This document shows positions 54,626 to 62,674 of a DNA stretch of 64,000 bases, piece after piece; position 1 is the stretch's first letter, and the number at the start of each line of letters is the position of its first letter. Source of the DNA: Sphingomonas montanisoli (lineage in GTDB: Bacteria > Pseudomonadota > Alphaproteobacteria > Sphingomonadales > Sphingomonadaceae); contig NZ_VTOU01000001.1 of the NCBI RefSeq assembly GCF_008274695.1, positions 496,001 through 560,000 of the forward strand, read 5' to 3'. Both the position numbers and the translations under genes were made by a program. The notes under the pieces were generated by a model. It had not been told where the DNA came from. It searched no databases and worked only from the letters and a program-made list of their open reading frames with translations.

Positions 54626-54709
54626 CGTCGTCACATCCCTTTTACGTGAACGCCCGATTAATCGCACGAAAGCGTAACAGGTTCCCGTGCTAACGCCCTG
54701 TTTTGAATC

Positions 54710-55804
54710 TTATTTCGGAACATCCCAGCCTTGTCCGGGTAAGAAGGTGCGGAATCGCGACGGATCGATTTGCCGCTGAGCGAGGGTGCGGGCGAGCTCG
54801 ACGCGCGGTTCGTCCATCGCCTCTTCGGTCAACTGGAACGTGCCCCAGTGGATGCCCAGCGCCTGCCGCGCGCCGAGCGTTTGAAAGACCGTCGTCGACT
54901 GCTGGGGATCGATGTGGTTACCGCTGAACACGTCGCGCGGATGATATGCGCCGATCGGGAGGATCGCGAGGCGATAGGGGCCATGCTTCGCCGCCTGCCG
55001 CACCCACGCGCCGTCGCCCCAGCCGGTATCGCCCGCGAAGAAGATGTTGCCGCCAGGCAGAATGATCGTGAAGCCGCTCCACAAGGCGCGGTTGCGATCC
55101 GATCCCCAGCGCGAACCCCAGTGATGGACGCGATCGACCACCACGCTCACACCCGGCTTCACCGGCACGCGTCCGCCCCAGTCGCGCGCGACCGCCGCGA
55201 TGCCGCGATCGTTGAGCAATGTATCGTTGCCGAGACTGGTGACGATCCGTGGTCGATCGCGACGCCACAATGTTTCCAGCGTGCCGAGATCCATGTGATC
55301 ATAATGGTTGTGGCTGACGAGGATCAAGTCGATGCGCGGCAGATCGGCGAGCTTCACCCCCGGCGCGCGGACGCGGACCGGGCCGGTGATGCCGAGTGGC
55401 CCGACGCGATCGGCCCAGACCGGATCGGTCAGGATGTTGAGCCCCTGCGTCTGGATCAACACGGTCGCATGGCCGATCCAGGTGACACGCAGGCCATCGC
55501 CCGCAACGCGCGCGGGGGGCCTCGTCTGGCGAACCGGCGCGGACTTGGGCCAGCCGGGGCCGGGCGCGCCGGTGATCGCGCGCCAGATCCGAGCGGGCGT
55601 CATCACCTTCTGCGATCCGCCGCTGCCGAACTCGCCCTCCGGATTGAAGAAACGCTGCCCGTCATAATGGTCGCTGACGGGGCCGCTATAATAGGTCCGG
55701 TCGAGCAGAGGCGGCAGCGCGAAGCGGGCGGCGACGCCGAGCGCGATCAGGATCGCGAGAATGACGACCACGCGACGCACCCATTTCGATCGCGTTGCGC
55801 CCAT
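54710..55804 (-). CDS. MBL-fold metallo-hydrolase (NAPE-PLD/UlaG-like)
   Basis: A 364-residue protein with an N-terminal membrane anchor (about residues 11-30) followed by a metallo-beta-lactamase domain. It has TWIGHATVLIQTQG, the zinc motif SHNHYDHMD (near residue 165), FAGDTGWGDG and a late histidine in GIHWGTFQLTEE. This pattern matches N-acylphosphatidylethanolamine phospholipase D-like proteins, so a membrane lipid substrate is plausible but unproven. It is divergent from the serine hydrolase gene with almost no gap. Confidence 0.86.
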   Translation of the reverse strand: MGATRSKWVRRVVVILAILIALGVAARFALPPLLDRTYYSGPVSDHYDGQRFFNPEGEFGSGGSQKVMTPARIWRAITGAPGPGWPKSAPVRQTRPPARVAGDGLRVTWIGHATVLIQTQGLNILTDPVWADRVGPLGITGPVRVRAPGVKLADLPRIDLILVSHNHYDHMDLGTLETLWRRDRPRIVTSLGNDTLLNDRGIAAVARDWGGRVPVKPGVSVVVDRVHHWGSRWGSDRNRALWSGFTIILPGGNIFFAGDTGWGDGAWVRQAAKHGPYRLAILPIGAYHPRDVFSGNHIDPQQSTTVFQTLGARQALGIHWGTFQLTEEAMDEPRVELARTLAQRQIDPSRFRTFLPGQGWDVPK

Positions 55805-55818
55805 CCCACTTCCTCCGC

Positions 55819-57015
55819 ATGATGCGCGCCATGCGCCGCATCCTGATCGCTCTTGCCGCTCTCATCGCCTCTGACGCGCAGGCGCAGCCTGTTGTTCCAG
55901 CGGCGGTTCGCCAGCCGTTTACCGCAACCGCGCTGGGCACGCATTCGGCCGAGGGGCTGGCCGACCGCACCACCCGACGCGCGGTGACCGCCGACGATCC
56001 CGTGCGGATCGCGTCGATATCCAAGCTGGTGGTGGCGATCGGGGTGCTGCGGCTGGTCGAGACGGGCACGCTCGATCTTGACGAGGACGTGTCGAACAAG
56101 CTCGGCTGGCCGCTTCGCAATCCCGCCTTCCACGACACGCCGATCACGCTGCGCCTGCTGCTGTCGCACCAATCGTCGCTGACCGATGCGGCGGGCTATG
56201 TGCTGCCCTTCGATCGCACGGTGCGCGGGCAACTCGCCGATCCGAAGGTGTGGGATGGCGCACACAGGCCGGGCAGCTTCTTCCGCTACACCAACCTTAA
56301 CTTCCCCGTCGTCGCATCGGTGATGGAGGCGGCGACCGGGGAGCGGTTCGACCGGCTGATGAAGCGGCTCGTGCTCGATCCGATGGGGCTGAAGGGGTGC
56401 TACAACTGGGCGAGCTGCGACGATGCGACGATCGGCCACGCGGTTGTCCTCTACGACGCAGGCGGCAAGCCCGTGCGCGACGACGATCACGGCCAGCGCC
56501 CCGCCTGCACGATCGTCCCCGCCGCCGACGGCGATTGCGACCTGAGCCACTGGCGCGCGGGCTGGAACGGGGCAAGCTTCTCGCCGCAGGGCGGCCTGCG
56601 CATCTCGATGCGCGACCTTGCGAAGATCGGGCAGATGCTGCTCAACGACGGTCGGTTCGGGCGCAAGCGCATCCTGGCCAAGACGTCGGTCGACGCGCTG
56701 TTCGCTCCGTTGTGGACCTATAACGGCACCAATGGGATCACGGGGGAGAGCACCCCCGGCACGATCTGCCGCTACGGCCTCGCCAGCCAGACGCTCGCGA
56801 CGCAACGCGACGGCTGCCGCGAAGATGTGTTCGGCGACGGCGTGCCGCGCGTCGGCCATGCGGGCGAGGCATATGGGCTACGATCCGGACTGTGGATCGA
56901 CCGCGCGGCGCAGACCGGGGTCGCCTATTTCGTCACCGCCATCCCCGACGATGCGCCGCCGGGGGCGCATTCGGCCTTCACGGCCGCCGAGGAACGGATG
57001 GCGACGGGCAAATAG
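55819..57015 (+). CDS. exported serine hydrolase, beta-lactamase (class C) fold
   Basis: A 398-residue protein with a signal peptide ending in DAQAQ. The serine beta-lactamase/esterase motifs are SISK (Ser66, Lys69) and YTN (in FFRYTNLNF). A GHAG triad-like motif near residue 355 stands in place of the usual KTG. Such proteins are D-alanyl-peptidases, esterases or beta-lactamase-like enzymes; beta-lactam hydrolysis cannot be claimed. Start is one of three close ATGs (55819, 55822, 55831) with no clear Shine-Dalgarno. Confidence 0.85.
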   Translation: MMRAMRRILIALAALIASDAQAQPVVPAAVRQPFTATALGTHSAEGLADRTTRRAVTADDPVRIASISKLVVAIGVLRLVETGTLDLDEDVSNKLGWPLRNPAFHDTPITLRLLLSHQSSLTDAAGYVLPFDRTVRGQLADPKVWDGAHRPGSFFRYTNLNFPVVASVMEAATGERFDRLMKRLVLDPMGLKGCYNWASCDDATIGHAVVLYDAGGKPVRDDDHGQRPACTIVPAADGDCDLSHWRAGWNGASFSPQGGLRISMRDLAKIGQMLLNDGRFGRKRILAKTSVDALFAPLWTYNGTNGITGESTPGTICRYGLASQTLATQRDGCREDVFGDGVPRVGHAGEAYGLRSGLWIDRAAQTGVAYFVTAIPDDAPPGAHSAFTAAEERMATGK

Positions 57016-57139
57016 ATCCTCCCCGGCACGGGGAGGTGGCGCCGAAGGCGACGGAGGGGGTTTGCCACAAGCGACCCGCTTTGCCTCGAGCCCCCTCCAC
57101 CATGCTCTGCATGGTCCCCCTCCCCGTGCCGGGGAGGAT
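57016..57139. repeat. palindromic repeat, family D
   Basis: Inverted repeat with outer arms ATCCTCCCCGGCACGGGGAGG-like at each end, each arm itself a small hairpin. It holds the shared word GGTGGCGCCGAAGGCG. It fills the gap between the convergent serine hydrolase and amidohydrolase genes. Confidence 0.88.
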
Positions 57140-57141
57140 TT

Positions 57142-58584
57142 TCATTGGCCAGCATCCCACGCCGCGACCTTGGCGCGCGTTTCGGCCAGCATCGCGTCGA
57201 GCGCGGCGCGATCGTACAGCTTGCCGCGCATCACGACGGCGCGGATCGTGCGGGTCGCATCGATATTCTTCAGCGGATCGGCATCGAGCAGAACGAGATC
57301 GGCAGCCTTGCCCTGCGCCACCGCGCCGTAGCGATCGAGCTGTCCGAACCAGGCCGGCCCCGCGCGGGTGGCCGATGACAGAGCCTGCTGCGCGGTCAGC
57401 CCCTCCTTCACGAACAGGGTGAGTTCGTCGTGCAGCCCCTGCCCCGGATAGTTGAACGAGTTGAGGAAGCCTGCATCGGTGCCGGCGATGATCGTGACGC
57501 CGGCCTGTGCCAGCATCGGCAGGATCGCCGCCATGCGATCGAAATGCGCGTGGCGATCGGCAATCGCGGCGGCATCGGCCTGCGCGGCGCGCTGGATGCG
57601 CCAGTCATAGGTCTTGCGCAGCTTCGGCCCGACAAGACGAAGATAGTCGTCCTTCGAATGATCTTCGCTATCGAGCCACGCAAGGATGCGGCTGCCGTTG
57701 AGCGTGGGCGTGACGAATACCCCCTTCGCCGCGAAATCGCGATAGGCCGCCATCGCGGTCGCGCGATCGAAGCCGGCGTCGATGCGGCGGTTCGCCTCCG
57801 CGCGATCGATCTTCCCCGCGGCGAAGTCGGCCGCGACCGCCGCCTCGTCCTTCACGCCCGCCTTGTACGCATAGTCGATATGTTCGATCGAGCTGATCCC
57901 GGCGTCGACCGCCTGCCGGACCGTCAACGCCATCGGGATATGACCCGACGTGCGGATGCCCTTCGCATGCGCCTGACCCACCGCGTAGAGGAACAGCTGC
58001 GGGTCGAGCGTGCTGTCGGTGATCTTGATGAAATCGACCTTGTCCCGATCCTGAAGGCGCGTGATCGCGGCATCGACGTCAGCCTTGCTGCCGACCTCGA
58101 CCGTGCCCTTCCAGACCGGCTTGAGCCCTTCGATCTTCGCGCCAGATGAGAGCAAGCGCGGGCCGAACAGGGTGCCGTTCGAAATCTCACCGCGCCACGC
58201 GAGCACCTGTTCGGGCAGATCGCCCGAACAATCGCGGATCGTGGTGATGCCGTTGGCGAGGTAGAGCGGGAGGAGCGCCTTGTTCTCTTCGATCAGATCC
58301 GGCCCACCACCGAAGTGGACGTGCATGTCCCACAGGCCGGGGATCAGGAAGCGACCCTTGCCGTCGATGGCGCGCGTGGGTGCCCACGCCTTTGCCATCG
58401 CGGCGTCGGGGCCGGTCGCGACGATCCGGTCGCCTGCGATCACAACGGTCTGCCCCGGAATGCGACGGCCATGTTCGACGTCGATCACAGTGACGGCGCG
58501 GATCGAAAGATCCGCCGCCGACTTTGCGGCGAGCGCGGGAGAGGTCAGCAGCAGCGCGCTGGCGAGGACGAGAATCCTGCGCAT
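57142..58584 (-). CDS. exported amidohydrolase family protein
   Basis: A 480-residue metal-dependent hydrolase with a signal peptide ending in ALAAKS. It has the metal motif LWDMHVHFGG, a likely carboxylated lysine in DFIKITDS, GHIPMALTVRQAVDAGISSIEH and the catalytic aspartate in AGTDAGFLNSF. Relatives include prolidase-like and imidazolonepropionase-like periplasmic enzymes; the substrate is unknown. The ATG shares a base with the DUF423 stop (TGATG). The longer frame covers the DUF423 gene and is rejected. Confidence 0.88.
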   Translation of the reverse strand: MRRILVLASALLLTSPALAAKSAADLSIRAVTVIDVEHGRRIPGQTVVIAGDRIVATGPDAAMAKAWAPTRAIDGKGRFLIPGLWDMHVHFGGGPDLIEENKALLPLYLANGITTIRDCSGDLPEQVLAWRGEISNGTLFGPRLLSSGAKIEGLKPVWKGTVEVGSKADVDAAITRLQDRDKVDFIKITDSTLDPQLFLYAVGQAHAKGIRTSGHIPMALTVRQAVDAGISSIEHIDYAYKAGVKDEAAVAADFAAGKIDRAEANRRIDAGFDRATAMAAYRDFAAKGVFVTPTLNGSRILAWLDSEDHSKDDYLRLVGPKLRKTYDWRIQRAAQADAAAIADRHAHFDRMAAILPMLAQAGVTIIAGTDAGFLNSFNYPGQGLHDELTLFVKEGLTAQQALSSATRAGPAWFGQLDRYGAVAQGKAADLVLLDADPLKNIDATRTIRAVVMRGKLYDRAALDAMLAETRAKVAAWDAGQ

Positions 58585-58955
58585 CACCGCCTCCGCAGCA
58601 TTGCGATCGCGAGCCACACCCAGCCGAGGATCATCGCTAGGCCGCCCAGCGGCGTGACCGCGCCCAGCATGCGCGGCGCGCCGAACGCCATTGCGAAGAG
58701 CGTGCCCGAAAAAACCGCGCCGCCGAGCAGGAACAGCCCTGCCGGCCCACGCCGACCCGCCTGGATGGCGACGAGTCCGGCCACCGCGTGGATCATCAGG
58801 TAGATGGCGCCCGTCTTGAGCCACTCCGCCGCTGTGCCCGTCGCGCCGTGCGAGCCATAGGCCCCGCCGATCACTGCCACCGCGCCGGCCACCGCCAGCA
58901 ACGCGGCGAGGGAATCACCCTTCCCGCTTCGGTTCGCCATCGTCATCCCCTTCAT
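58584..58955 (-). CDS. DUF423 membrane protein
   Basis: A 123-residue protein with four membrane helices, matching DUF423 (AVIGGAYGSHG, FSGTLFAMAFGAPRMLGAVTP-like and GWVWLAIAMLRRR). Function unknown. It overlaps the KefB gene by up to 41 bp and the amidohydrolase by 1 bp. A second ATG at 58940 would shorten the overlap and is equally possible. Confidence 0.85.
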   Translation of the reverse strand: MKGMTMANRSGKGDSLAALLAVAGAVAVIGGAYGSHGATGTAAEWLKTGAIYLMIHAVAGLVAIQAGRRGPAGLFLLGGAVFSGTLFAMAFGAPRMLGAVTPLGGLAMILGWVWLAIAMLRRR

Positions 58956-60726
58956 CCCTTTTGCTCAGATCGAGCGGGCGTTCGCGCGTGAACATCTGTT
59001 CGCGCAGCGCCGCGATATCGCCCGACGCCATCTGCGCCTCGAGCCGCGAACCATCTCGCCGGCGATATTCGGCCTCGACCGTGTCGATGTTGCGATCGCT
59101 GACGCCGACCGCCTCCAGCGCCTCACGCCCCAGCAGCACCGCGCTTTCGAACAATTCGCGCACCATGCCGGTCACGTCGAGGCGGGCGAGTTCCATCATG
59201 TGCCGCCGGTCGAACGTGCGCACCAGAATCGCGGCCTTGGGAAAAGCGTTGAGGATCGGCTGGAGCTGTTTCTTGCCCAGCCCCGCACCATCAATGCAAA
59301 AGATGATCGCGCGGGCATCCTGCGCGCCCGCCAGCCGCAGCAGATCGACGCGGGTGCCGTCGCCGTACATGACCTTCACACCGAAGCTGCCCGATATGTC
59401 AATCTGCGACGCCTTGTTGTCGATCAGGGTCACCGGCGCGCCCGACGCCATCAGCATCTGCGCCACCGTCTGCCCGAAGCGGCCATAGCCGACGACGATC
59501 GCATCGCCCGTCTCGCTGCCGTCGGGACCGGGGCGATCCTCCTCGGCCTTCACGCCCGGATTGAGGAAGCGTTGCGCCACCATCATCAGGATCGGCGTGG
59601 TGACCATCGACAGGGTGACGATCGCGCTGAACAGGCTGGCGGCCTCGGGCGCGATCAGCAGCGCATTCTGCGCCTGCGCGAAGAGGACGAAGGCGAACTC
59701 GCCCCCCTGGCTGAGCAGCAGCGCGAACGACAGCGCGGAGCGCCACGCAACGCCGAAAACGCGCGCGATGCCGAACATCACGACCGCCTTGGTCACCACC
59801 ACCGCCAATGCCATCGCGATCACGAACAGCGGGCGTTCGGCGATGACGTGGAGATCGAGCAGCATGCCCACCGCGATGAAGAACAGCCCGAGCAGGATCG
59901 TGCGGAAGGGCTCGACATCGGCCTCCAGCTCATGCCGATAGGGCGAGTCCGCCAGCATCACGCCCGCGATGAAGGCGCCGAGCGCGGCCGACAGGTGCAG
60001 CGCCTCCATCAGGGCCGCCGCCGCGACCACTGCGAACAGGCCGGCGGCGACGAACAACTCGCGCTCGCCCAGCCGCCCGATGATCTTGAACAGCGGGTTC
60101 ATGATGAACCGGCCCATCAAGACGAGGCCGATGATCGCGCCGACGGTATAGAGACCCAGCAGCCATCCCGGCGGCGTGCCGGGCGCCGGCGGCGTGCGAG
60201 ATAAAGCTGCGGTGATCGTGATCAAAGGGACCAGCGACAGATCCTGAAACAGCAGGACCGAAAAGGCGCGCTCCCCCGACGGTGTGTTGAGCCGGCCCGC
60301 CGATTGCAGCATCGGCAGCACCTGCGCGGTCGACGACAGCGCCAGCGGCAGTCCGAGCGCGAGCGCCGCGGCCCAACTGAAGCCCGTCGTCAGGAAGATG
60401 ACCGCGCTGATCGCGGCTCCGCACAGGGCGACCTGAACCAGGCCGAGCCCGAAGATGTCGCGCCGCAATCGCCAGAGCCGATTGGGATGAAGCTCCAGCC
60501 CGACGAGGAACAGCAACAACACGATACCGAGTTCGGCGATGCCCAGCTTCGCCTCGGCATCGCCGATCAGACCGAAGCCGTGCGGCCCGATCAGCGCCCC
60601 CGCGACGAGATAACCGAGCGTGGCGCCCAGACCGAGCCGGCGGAACAGCAGGACGAAGACGATCGCCATGCCGAGCAGCAGCACGCCGTCTTTCAGCAGG
60701 AAGCCCGCCTGATGCGCTTCGTTCAT
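58915..60726 (-). CDS. KefB/KefC-type cation:proton antiporter with TrkA-N domain
   Basis: A 603-residue CPA2 protein. About 12 membrane helices span residues 10-390 (GYLVAGALIGPHGFGL, LFLVGLELHPNRLWRLRR, LSSTAQVLPML, FQDLSLVPL, LLSQGGEFAFVLFA). A cytoplasmic NAD-binding TrkA-N domain follows (about 405-525, VVGYGRFGQTVAQML), then an acidic tail. It exports K+ or Na+ in exchange for protons, probably under glutathione or nucleotide control as in Kef. The start at 60726 overlaps the Fe-S scaffold stop (ATGA); the longer frame overlaps that whole gene. Confidence 0.92.
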   Translation of the reverse strand: MNEAHQAGFLLKDGVLLLGMAIVFVLLFRRLGLGATLGYLVAGALIGPHGFGLIGDAEAKLGIAELGIVLLLFLVGLELHPNRLWRLRRDIFGLGLVQVALCGAAISAVIFLTTGFSWAAALALGLPLALSSTAQVLPMLQSAGRLNTPSGERAFSVLLFQDLSLVPLITITAALSRTPPAPGTPPGWLLGLYTVGAIIGLVLMGRFIMNPLFKIIGRLGERELFVAAGLFAVVAAAALMEALHLSAALGAFIAGVMLADSPYRHELEADVEPFRTILLGLFFIAVGMLLDLHVIAERPLFVIAMALAVVVTKAVVMFGIARVFGVAWRSALSFALLLSQGGEFAFVLFAQAQNALLIAPEAASLFSAIVTLSMVTTPILMMVAQRFLNPGVKAEEDRPGPDGSETGDAIVVGYGRFGQTVAQMLMASGAPVTLIDNKASQIDISGSFGVKVMYGDGTRVDLLRLAGAQDARAIIFCIDGAGLGKKQLQPILNAFPKAAILVRTFDRRHMMELARLDVTGMVRELFESAVLLGREALEAVGVSDRNIDTVEAEYRRRDGSRLEAQMASGDIAALREQMFTRERPLDLSKRDEGDDDGEPKREG

Positions 60727-61154
60727 GCCGCGACCCGCGCAGCGCCAACCGCTTCGACGACACCTTCGAAGGCGAGGCGGATCGACGCATGGCGCGCGGG
60801 ATAGGCGACGGCGGGCCGGAAGATATCGATGCCTGGCCAGTCGCCCGGATCGGCCCGCTCCCCGGCGAGGAAAGCGGTGAGCGCGTCGCACGCGGCTTCG
60901 AGTTCGGCAAGACTGCGCCCGATCGCATGGGCGCCCATCAACGACGCCGATGCCTGGCCGAGCGCGCAGGCGCGCACCTCGAGGCCGAGTTCGGCGACCC
61001 GGCCATCCCCGTCGAGGCGAACGTCGACCGTCACCCGGCTGCCGCAGATGGGCGAACGCTTCGCGGCACTCCCCTGCGGATCGGGGAGGCGGGAATGGTG
61101 CGGGATGGTCGCCGCCAGCCGCAGGATCGTGGGGTTGTAAAGATCGGCCGACAT
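60723..61154 (-). CDS. IscU/SufU-like iron-sulfur scaffold family protein lacking the third cysteine
   Basis: A 143-residue protein of the NifU_N/IscU family, beginning MSADLYNPTILRLAA. Ligand positions one and two are present (Cys37 in ICGSR, Cys63 in VRACALGQAS). The residue after Cys-Gly is Ser where IscU has Asp39, and the third ligand position is Ala123 (PARHASIRLAF, where IscU has HCS). It may have lost classic cluster assembly or hold a cluster differently. It overlaps kefB by 4 bp and heads a four-gene operon. Confidence 0.78.
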   Translation of the reverse strand: MSADLYNPTILRLAATIPHHSRLPDPQGSAAKRSPICGSRVTVDVRLDGDGRVAELGLEVRACALGQASASLMGAHAIGRSLAELEAACDALTAFLAGERADPGDWPGIDIFRPAVAYPARHASIRLAFEGVVEAVGAARVAA

Positions 61155-61264
61155 GCGAGCCATTTAGGGGGGAAAGGCGACGGTTGCGAGAGGTTCGTTT
61201 CCTCATCGGTGGGATGGGATTTGCCTGTATCGGGATTCCGCTTACGAAAGCTTTGGGGGTGACG

Positions 61265-62674
61265 ATGCAGAACGACCAAAGCTGGCGCTGGGCGGTGCCG
61301 ACCGTGATCGTGGTGGCGATCGCCTTGTGGCTAGGCTGGGTAGGCTTCATCGCATCGGACGACGGCCTCTATTATTTCGGCGCGGTGAAGTGGGTCGATA
61401 GCCCACCTTATTCCGGGGTGGATCACTGGACGACGCGTTTTCCGGTCGAATTGAGCTTCGCGGCGGCGATCGCGATCTTTGGAAAGGGCTTCGCGGCCTT
61501 CCACGCCATGTCGCTGGGCTGGTGCGCGGCTTTGCTGGCGGCAGTGGGACTGACGGCGAAGCGGATCGGCGGCGCGAGCGCGGGGTGGATCGCCGTGATG
61601 CTGACCGGCACGATGCCGGTGCTGGCGACCTTCGCATCGATCGTCAACTGCGACATGCCCGAACTGGTCTTCATGCTCGGCGGGATCGCGCTGCTCCCCG
61701 TCGGGCGCGACGATCAGCGCAAGGGTTTTGCGGCGGGACTCTGCTTCGGCCTTGCCTTCCTGAGCCGCGAGACGGCGATCCTGCCGCTGGTCGGGCTGGT
61801 GCCGATCTTCCTGATCGGACGGCCGGTCGGGCGGTGCGCGCTGATCGCCGCGGGGGTCGGCTTCTTCGCGGTGCAGGGGGCCGAGGCGCTGTTCCAGTGG
61901 GCGGTGACGGGCGATCCGCTCCACCGCTATGGCCTTGCGATCAACCATGACGACAAGATGGACCGCGCCGCCAATGCCGAGGGCAATTTCCTGCTCCACC
62001 CGGCGATCGACCCGCTGCTCGTCCTGCTGATCAATGACGATTTCGCCTTGCTGTTCTGGCTGCTGATCCCCGCCGTAATCGCGCGGCCGTGGGCGGGTTT
62101 GCGCGAGCGCGCTAAGGCGCGGCTACTGATCCTGGCGGCGATGGCGGTGGCGGCGTTTTTCGTCGTCGGCGCGCTGGTGCACGAACTGGTCCTCAACCCG
62201 CGCTATTTCGTCCTGGCGGCAGTGACCGCGACGATCGTGGTGGCGCTATGGCTGGTGAAGTTGCGGCCGGTGCTGCGCGCGGTGTTGCTTATGGTGCTGG
62301 TGGCCACCAATTTCGCGGCCCTGTCGCTCGCCAATCGTCATCCGCATTGGGCGAGCGAGATGCTGGTTATAACTGCGCAAGCGAACCCGAAGCGGACCAT
62401 CTTCACCGACAAGGCGACCTATGATCGCGCAGCCCTTCCGCTTCGCTTCGCAGGCGTCCGCAACGTGAAGATCGGCGCACCTGCAGCGGGTTCGCTCTAC
62501 GTCTGCGGACCGTGCGACGGTGCGCCAGGCGAGGCCGCCACGCCGATCGCGCCACCATCGACCGTAATCGGGGCGTTATTCCGCGCGATCGGACTGGAAG
62601 GCGCGCTGCCCGGTGGCGCACGGAAGCGGCTGTCGGCGCCGGGCGATGCGGCCGAGGTACGGACGATCCGCTAG
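61265..62674 (+). CDS. GT39/ArnT-like polytopic glycosyltransferase
   Basis: A 469-residue membrane protein with about eleven helices. The first periplasmic loop starts ASDDGLYYFGAVKWVDS, the acidic active-site position of polyprenyl-phosphate-sugar transferases (GT-C fold). A second loop carries RFPVELSFAAA. A soluble C-terminal domain (about 390-469) ends in RTIR. It should transfer a sugar to lipid, protein or polymer outside the membrane; the acceptor is unknown. ATG at 61265 gives a normal N-terminus. Its stop overlaps that of the convergent gene (CTAG). Confidence 0.78.
   Translation: MQNDQSWRWAVPTVIVVAIALWLGWVGFIASDDGLYYFGAVKWVDSPPYSGVDHWTTRFPVELSFAAAIAIFGKGFAAFHAMSLGWCAALLAAVGLTAKRIGGASAGWIAVMLTGTMPVLATFASIVNCDMPELVFMLGGIALLPVGRDDQRKGFAAGLCFGLAFLSRETAILPLVGLVPIFLIGRPVGRCALIAAGVGFFAVQGAEALFQWAVTGDPLHRYGLAINHDDKMDRAANAEGNFLLHPAIDPLLVLLINDDFALLFWLLIPAVIARPWAGLRERAKARLLILAAMAVAAFFVVGALVHELVLNPRYFVLAAVTATIVVALWLVKLRPVLRAVLLMVLVATNFAALSLANRHPHWASEMLVITAQANPKRTIFTDKATYDRAALPLRFAGVRNVKIGAPAAGSLYVCGPCDGAPGEAATPIAPPSTVIGALFRAIGLEGALPGGARKRLSAPGDAAEVRTIR

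Noticed and set aside
55819-57015. Beta-lactamase resistance gene
   Set aside because: Has SxxK and YxN but lacks a clear KTG motif; the fold is shared by many peptidases and esterases, so resistance is not supported.
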